A stretch of 18,273 nt of DNA. Source: QHYU01 sp041493955 (lineage in GTDB: Bacteria > Acidobacteriota > Terriglobia > Acidiferrales > UBA7541). The notes under the pieces are model-generated. The model was given only the letters and a program-made list of their open reading frames with translations, was not told the DNA's origin and did not search any database. Where the stretch lies: contig JBGPZW010000065.1 of assembly GCA_041493955.1 (NCBI GenBank), positions 1 through 18,273 of the forward strand, read 5' to 3'. Both the position numbers and the translations under genes were made by a program. This document shows positions 13,967 to 18,273 of the stretch, piece after piece (position 1 is the first letter of the stretch; every line of letters starts with the position of its first letter).

Positions 13967-16900
13967 TTAGCGTGTGGCGACAAAGGCGGACAGAGATGCC
14001 GCCTGCGCCATCTGGGCCAGCCCCAGCAAGTTCTTCCAAAGCGTTGATTTCCCGATGGCGTGTTCGGGAACCACGATGATGTCGCCGGGATCAATCCGTG
14101 CCGACATTGCATTTCCGCCCCACCAGCCTCCCCCTCGCCCGCTCACCACCGAGCCGTTCGCCCGGACGATGAAAATAGCTTTCTTCTCCGCTAGATCTGT
14201 GGACCCTCCAGCCCGTTCGAGATACCACGCCGCAGTCTTGCGCGGGACATATGCAGTGGCGTTGGAGTTGTAGACCTGGCCGGTCACCACCACAAAGTCC
14301 GGACGCTTGGGAATGTAGAGCGTGTCTCCCGCGCGGACTTCGATATTGTCTGCAGAGTTCTCAAACCCCGACAGATCGCGCGGCAGGCGGATCACCAGGC
14401 GCCCGGTGACCTGCGCGCTGCGCAGGCTTTCGAGCACTCGCTGGCGCTGTTGCACTGCTGCCTGCTGCAATTCGGCCTGCTCCTTCGCGCCCTCGCTGAG
14501 GGCCACTTTCACGGTCGCGGCCTCCTGTTCCACGCGCTGGATCAGCTCTTGGCGGCTCTTAGCCTGCAACTGGCGGACTTCGGCGCGTTCGAATACCGCC
14601 GCTTGCGGATAGGCGGTCGTGCGGAATCCTCCGGCGCGTTTCAGCACCGAGCTGAGCCGCTCGCCGGGCCGGATTCCGTACGCGCCGGGATGCTCGATAT
14701 CACCCTGCAGCGTGACCGCCGCGCCGATTTCGTTCCAGCCGGGAAGCTGCCGGATCGTGAGCACATCGCCATCGCGTAGCAGAAGGTCGTGGTCCAGGTC
14801 GCCAGCCAGCGCTGCGGCGATCTTGATCTCGCGAGACTCGCCGCTCTGCGGGCCGGAGGCTTGCGGCGAATAGCGCACCAGATCCGCGCTCTCCGGGAAC
14901 GCGCTGCGCTTGAGGCCTCCGGCCAGACGGATCAGGTCCTCGACGCGCAGATTGGTAGTCAGCGGGTAGCGGCCCGGCTTGGCCACTTCGCCCCTCACGA
15001 ACACGCTGGGCGGGTCCACCCGAGCGGGATTGCGGTGCACAAGAATACGGTCGCGGGGCTGCAGCAGCAGGTTGTCGATGGGATTGCCGGCCAAGGCCTG
15101 CTCCAGGTTCACGTTCAGAATCTTGAGCCTGCTGTCGGGCAGGTAGCGGTAAACCTGCGCGCTCTCGAGAAGGGCATCCAGGGTCACGCCTCCAGCCAGT
15201 TGTAGCGCGTCGCGCAGGTGTACCTGACCGGTCGTGAGAAACGGCCCTGGGTTGCGCACTTCGCCGCTCACCCATACCGTTGGGGGATTCTCGAAATCGT
15301 ACCGGCTGAAGATGCGCACGGTATCGAGCGGCTGGAGTTTGGGGGCTGCTGCAGGATGAGTCAGCACCGCCGCCAGCTCAAAGCTCTCCACACTAGGCCG
15401 GAAATCCGGCGGATTCAGGCGCACGATTTCGGCATACCCGGGGGCGGGCTCCGGTAAGAGATCCGCGTAGGAGGAGATCAGGTCAGTGAGTTTCATGTCG
15501 GGACGGTAGGAGTAGCGCCCCGGCCGCAAGACGTGCCCCTGGAGGAAAACAGCATCCTGGTTGTAAGGCGCGATGGGAAAGATGTGCACGTTATCTCCAT
15601 CCCGGATTGCAAACGATTCGAGCTGCTTGCGCGCGGCCCCCGCGTCGGCATTCTCAGTGATATCCAGGCTGAGCATGGTGCGTTTCTGATGCGCCTCGAC
15701 GCGCTGCACTTCGATGTGCCGCAGAGTCGCGGTGGGGAGAATCCCGCCGGCCAGCTCCAACATCTCGGCCAGCGTTTTTTCTCCGCGGAGCTCGTAGATC
15801 GCCGGCCGCCGCACCATCCCTTCTACGGTGACCTGCGCGCCGATCGGAGGAATCAGCAGCGTGTCGCCCGATTCCAGCCGCTTCAGGTCCGAGCGCACCC
15901 CTCGTACCAGCAGGTCGTAGACGTCGACCTCTTGCACGAGTTCCTTGCCCCGTAAGTGTTTCAAGGGTCGCAACGAACCGCGCTCGGTGGGCCCTCCGGC
16001 CGCAAACAGCGCATTGAGCGGCGTGGAAAGCGAGCTGATGTCATAGGCGCCCGGCTGTTCGACCTCACCGACAACGTACACGCGGATGGTGCGCAGCCGG
16101 GAAAGGGAAACGTCGGCGGAAACATCTCGGAATTGTGTGCGCATTAGCTGTTGCACGGCCTGCTGTACTTCCGACATGGTCCGGCCGCTGACCAGCACCG
16201 GGCCCACCTCAGGCAGGGAGAGGCGTCCCTCGCGGTCCACCACGCGATACAGCCGTTGGGACACGCCGCCCCAGAGATCAATAGCCAAGCCGTCTCCTGG
16301 CCCGACGGTGTAGTCCGGTCCGACGGGCAGATCCATGGGGATCAGGTCGGAATCCCGGGTGCCGTTGCGGAAGATTTCCAAGCCGAAGCGTTCGAGCGCG
16401 GGCGGCCGGGCGGAAGCCTGCAGATACATGTCGAACAGCGAGGGGATGTCGGCGTAGGGATTCGCCCGGCGAACCATCGCTGCTGTTCCAGGTTTGATTT
16501 CTCTCTCTTCCCGCGCTGCGGGCAGCGACCGCGAACGGCGGTGGGGAGTCCGGTCGGGCACCAGCGACGCAGATGCTTCGCGGTCTTCCGTCCCGCCAGC
16601 GCGATCCGCACGAGTTTCTGCGGGAGCCACTTCGAGGCCGCTTGCGGAAGAAAAAGATTCGTTCAGACGCTGCGCCGGCCGCTGCGCCAGCCCTGGGCTG
16701 ATCTCCCCGGCGGTCTGGAGCAAGTACCGGGAACGAATCTCCGGCTCCCCGAGTGGATTGCCCGAGCCCTGGCGCGGCGAAGTCTGCTCGCGCAACTCCT
16801 CCGCATCGGCCCGGGGCGAGGTTTCCGCGGCGCGCGTCTGCTCTTGCTGGCGCTCGCGCGGACGCCGCTGTTCTTCGTCGCATTCCCTGTCGCGCCGCGG

Positions 16901-17443
16901 ATCGCAGCCACCGGTCCGCTCGAGCTCTCTCTCCGAGCCGCGGCGGTCCAGGCGGTCTTCATCTTCAGCTTCGGTTCGTGCCAGCCGGCGGGTGCGCTCG
17001 CGCAGCAGGAGTTCCTGCTCTTTGGCAGCCTCCGACTCGGGGTTGAGCTTCGGCATCAGGTAGCCGTAGCGCTGCACGAGCCGCGTGGCGACGGCGCGGA
17101 AGGCGATGTCAGAGGCCAGGCGCGTGAAGATGCCTTGCTCGGCCAAGTCCGAATCTTCCACGATCTGCCCGTGGTCGGTCGCCTCTTTGGCTACCCAACG
17201 GGTCAGTTCGACCAACAACCCCGGGTCCCGGCGCAGCACTTCTTGAATCTGGGCTGCCGAAGCCGCTACGCGATTCAGATTTTCCGAGGCCAAATCCGAA
17301 GGACGCGCCGCCTTGCTGCCCTGCTGGGATTGTGCCGGCGGACAACTGACCAGCACTGCAAGCAGGCAGGCGGTAATCTGCCGAAGAGTTGTTCCGGTCA
17401 CCGATGCAATGCTGAAAGCTCCGCTTGAGCGAGTCGAATTCAC
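13967..17443 (-). CDS. Giant Wza-like polysaccharide export protein with seven SLBB repeats
   Basis: A 1158-residue export protein. An N-terminal signal has a possible lipobox (LVSC, Cys34). A helical region (about 55-130) is followed by a very charged Arg/Glu/Asp/Gln-rich linker (about 138-320). The Poly_export domain starts YTVGPGDGLAIDLWGG (378-393). Seven SLBB-type repeats begin near residues 455, 537, 632, 723, 814, 910 and 1051, mostly recognisable by G-(E/D/H/M)-V-x2-PG-x-Y and a later AGG. A likely coiled coil (955-1010) interrupts the last two. Wza itself (about 380 residues) has far fewer repeats. It probably forms the periplasm-spanning exit channel. The GTG at 17443 has AGGAGG (17450-17455) six bases upstream and shares GTGA with the upstream stop, so it is preferred over the upstream start at 17620. 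Confidence 0.92.
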   Translation of the reverse strand: MNSTRSSGAFSIASVTGTTLRQITACLLAVLVSCPPAQSQQGSKAARPSDLASENLNRVAASAAQIQEVLRRDPGLLVELTRWVAKEATDHGQIVEDSDLAEQGIFTRLASDIAFRAVATRLVQRYGYLMPKLNPESEAAKEQELLLRERTRRLARTEAEDEDRLDRRGSERELERTGGCDPRRDRECDEEQRRPRERQQEQTRAAETSPRADAEELREQTSPRQGSGNPLGEPEIRSRYLLQTAGEISPGLAQRPAQRLNESFSSASGLEVAPAETRADRAGGTEDREASASLVPDRTPHRRSRSLPAAREEREIKPGTAAMVRRANPYADIPSLFDMYLQASARPPALERFGLEIFRNGTRDSDLIPMDLPVGPDYTVGPGDGLAIDLWGGVSQRLYRVVDREGRLSLPEVGPVLVSGRTMSEVQQAVQQLMRTQFRDVSADVSLSRLRTIRVYVVGEVEQPGAYDISSLSTPLNALFAAGGPTERGSLRPLKHLRGKELVQEVDVYDLLVRGVRSDLKRLESGDTLLIPPIGAQVTVEGMVRRPAIYELRGEKTLAEMLELAGGILPTATLRHIEVQRVEAHQKRTMLSLDITENADAGAARKQLESFAIRDGDNVHIFPIAPYNQDAVFLQGHVLRPGRYSYRPDMKLTDLISSYADLLPEPAPGYAEIVRLNPPDFRPSVESFELAAVLTHPAAAPKLQPLDTVRIFSRYDFENPPTVWVSGEVRNPGPFLTTGQVHLRDALQLAGGVTLDALLESAQVYRYLPDSRLKILNVNLEQALAGNPIDNLLLQPRDRILVHRNPARVDPPSVFVRGEVAKPGRYPLTTNLRVEDLIRLAGGLKRSAFPESADLVRYSPQASGPQSGESREIKIAAALAGDLDHDLLLRDGDVLTIRQLPGWNEIGAAVTLQGDIEHPGAYGIRPGERLSSVLKRAGGFRTTAYPQAAVFERAEVRQLQAKSRQELIQRVEQEAATVKVALSEGAKEQAELQQAAVQQRQRVLESLRSAQVTGRLVIRLPRDLSGFENSADNIEVRAGDTLYIPKRPDFVVVTGQVYNSNATAYVPRKTAAWYLERAGGSTDLAEKKAIFIVRANGSVVSGRGGGWWGGNAMSARIDPGDIIVVPEHAIGKSTLWKNLLGLAQMAQAASLSAFVATR

Positions 17444-17820
17444 TGCTCCCCTCCTGTGGCGTGGGATCTGCCCCGCAGGGCGCCGAGGATGCCCTCCTCG
17501 GACGCCTCCACGCGGTGGGCATGAATGTCGAGTGAAGCCCAGTAGAAAACGGTGATGTTCCGCTCCGGAGCCAGCGCCAGGATTTTCATCTCCGGATACT
17601 GTCGTAACAGGGCATCGCACACGCTGGGCCGCCGCTCGGGTTTGTCCATGGCGACGATCAGAAAGGCCGGATGGGTTCTCTCGACGGCTGCGAGGATTTC
17701 CGCATCGTCGAGCACTTCTCCCGCGATTTCGATGTCGGGCTGGTCGGCGATGGTGGCCAGAACCAGTTCCCGGATCAAGCGAGGCCGGATGGCGACAAGT
17801 ACCCGGACGGTTTTTTCCAT
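17440..17820 (-). CDS. Degenerate CheY-like receiver protein (pseudo-receiver)
   Basis: A 126-residue stand-alone receiver-like domain, starting MEKTVRVLVAIRPRLIRELV and continuing DIEIAGEVLDDAEILAAVE and PAFLIVAMDKPE, which follow the strand and helix pattern of NarL/FixJ receivers. The phosphorylation residues are missing: the acidic pair is Ile11-Arg12, the phospho-acceptor position is Ala57, the conserved Thr/Ser is Ala84, and no switch Lys is seen. It has no output domain. It is therefore probably a phosphorylation-independent regulator or binding partner. ATG 17820 is preferred over upstream ATGs because it opens directly on the first strand and has GGAG seven bases upstream. Its TGA lies inside the GTG start of the export gene, suggesting translational coupling. 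Confidence 0.75.
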   Translation of the reverse strand: MEKTVRVLVAIRPRLIRELVLATIADQPDIEIAGEVLDDAEILAAVERTHPAFLIVAMDKPERRPSVCDALLRQYPEMKILALAPERNITVFYWASLDIHAHRVEASEEGILGALRGRSHATGGEQ

Positions 17821-18009
17821 GCGGAACTCCGTGGAAAGACAGGTATCCGTGAAGGAGCGGAGCCGAGTAGGTTCAATTAGGGAACCAGTGCAGGGACGCG
17901 AAGGTGCCCAGCCCGGTACCCGAATGCAGGCAATTCGGCCACCGGCAATTCGCCGTCGAAGTACCAAGCTCGTGCCCAACATTACGTCTCCCCCCGGGAA
18001 CGCTGCGGG
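17821..18009 (-). promoter_or_regulatory. Probable promoter region of the exopolysaccharide operon
   Basis: This 189-bp gap between the LuxR-type regulator stop and the receiver-like gene is the largest intergenic space in the window and the most likely place for an operon promoter. It contains a duplicated GGCAATTCG motif. On the minus strand TTGAAC (about 17872-17877) could be a -35 box, but no good -10 hexamer sits at 16-18 bases. No terminator hairpin with a T-tract is visible. Confidence 0.35.
17929..17954. repeat. Tandem 9-bp direct repeat, candidate operator
   Basis: GGCAATTCG occurs at 17929-17937 and again at 17944-17952, 15 bases apart. With flanking bases the copies read GGCAATTCGGCC and GGCAATTCGCC, each a near-palindrome centred on AATT. 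The spacing of about one and a half helical turns and the location between a LuxR-type regulator gene and the operon suggest a protein-binding site. No known consensus is recognised. Confidence 0.4.
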
Positions 18010-18273
18010 CTAGACCGCGAGGCCCTGATCTCGGACCATCTCGACCACGGCCAAGCGATCGTTCACGCCCACCTTTTGCAGCATGCGATGCACATGGTTT
18101 TTTACGGTCTGCTCGGAGAGGTGCATGTGTGAGGCAATCTCCTTGTTGCTCAACCCCTGGGCAATCAGGGGAACAAGTTGTTGCTGGCGCCGGGTCAGCC
18201 CCAGCTGCGTCTTAACGCGGAAACTCGGCACCCCGGTCCACTCCCGCGCGACATACCGGAACAGAGACAGACA
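18010..18273 (-). CDS. LuxR/NarL-type regulator, C-terminal part (start beyond right edge)
   Basis: The frame is open to the window edge, so this is the last 87 residues of a longer protein. It holds a complete LuxR-type helix-turn-helix: LTRRQQQLVPLIAQGLSNKEIA, then HLSEQTVKNHVHRMLQKVGV and NDRLAVVEM. The conserved glutamate that usually follows LTxRE is Gln here. A GTG at 18231 could begin a stand-alone 73-residue protein, but upstream residues (SLFRYVAREWTGV) look like a receiver-to-HTH linker, so a NarL-type response regulator is likelier. It stands immediately upstream of the export operon in the same direction and may control it. Confidence 0.85.
   Translation of the reverse strand, partial: CLSLFRYVAREWTGVPSFRVKTQLGLTRRQQQLVPLIAQGLSNKEIASHMHLSEQTVKNHVHRMLQKVGVNDRLAVVEMVRDQGLAV

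Noticed and set aside
16151..17428. 425-codon plus-strand open frame opposite the export gene
   Set aside because: Arg/Gly/Ala-rich with no recognisable domain, and lies wholly antisense to a well-supported gene. GC-rich codon usage produces such stop-free antisense frames.
17962..17979. Possible sigma-54 promoter (minus strand, GGGCACGAGCTTGGTA)
   Set aside because: The GGCAC half is good but the second half reads TTGG, not TTGC, and the spacing is one base short of the -24/-12 rule.

Overview
This window looks like an exopolysaccharide or capsule locus from a GC-rich Gram-negative bacterium, most likely an Acidobacteriota member. That assignment is inference. It rests on remembered resemblance of the very large multi-SLBB export protein, its adjoining receiver-like protein and the UpxY-type antiterminator to Acidobacteriota proteins; no search was possible. 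Every convincing gene lies on the minus strand, so transcription runs from high to low coordinates. The window opens inside a LuxR-type regulator (right edge) and closes inside a family 2 glycosyltransferase (left edge).

Regulation and export module (18273 to 10784): C-terminus of a LuxR/NarL-type regulator; a 189-bp gap with a duplicated GGCAATTCG motif; a CheY-like protein lacking the residues needed for phosphorylation; a 1158-residue Wza-like export protein with seven SLBB-type repeats, whose start codon overlaps the stop of the CheY-like gene; a Wzi-family outer-membrane protein; and a Wzz-type chain-length protein without a kinase domain.

Second module (10673 to 8182): a UpxY/NusG-family antitermination factor, a GDP-mannose 3,5-epimerase-like enzyme whose start lies 28 bp inside the antiterminator gene, and a WecB/TagA/CpsF (GT26) glycosyltransferase.

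Sugar-tailoring module (8180 to 1941): glucose-1-phosphate cytidylyltransferase, CDP-glucose 4,6-dehydratase, a TylCIII-type sugar C-methyltransferase, an RmlC-type epimerase, a sugar N-formyltransferase-like protein, a CmcI-like methyltransferase and a DegT/perosamine-synthase-like aminotransferase. Several of these genes overlap or abut. In order they read as a near-complete route to a CDP-activated, C3-methylated, C4-aminated and N-formylated 6-deoxyhexose. No 4-ketoreductase is visible, which fits amination at C4. A Wzx-like flippase and the first 82 codons of a GT2 glycosyltransferase follow.

No Wzy polymerase, Wzc kinase or initiating phosphoglycosyltransferase is seen, so the locus probably continues beyond the window. 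There are no tRNA, rRNA, CRISPR or mobile elements, and no gene-free stretch longer than 300 bases.
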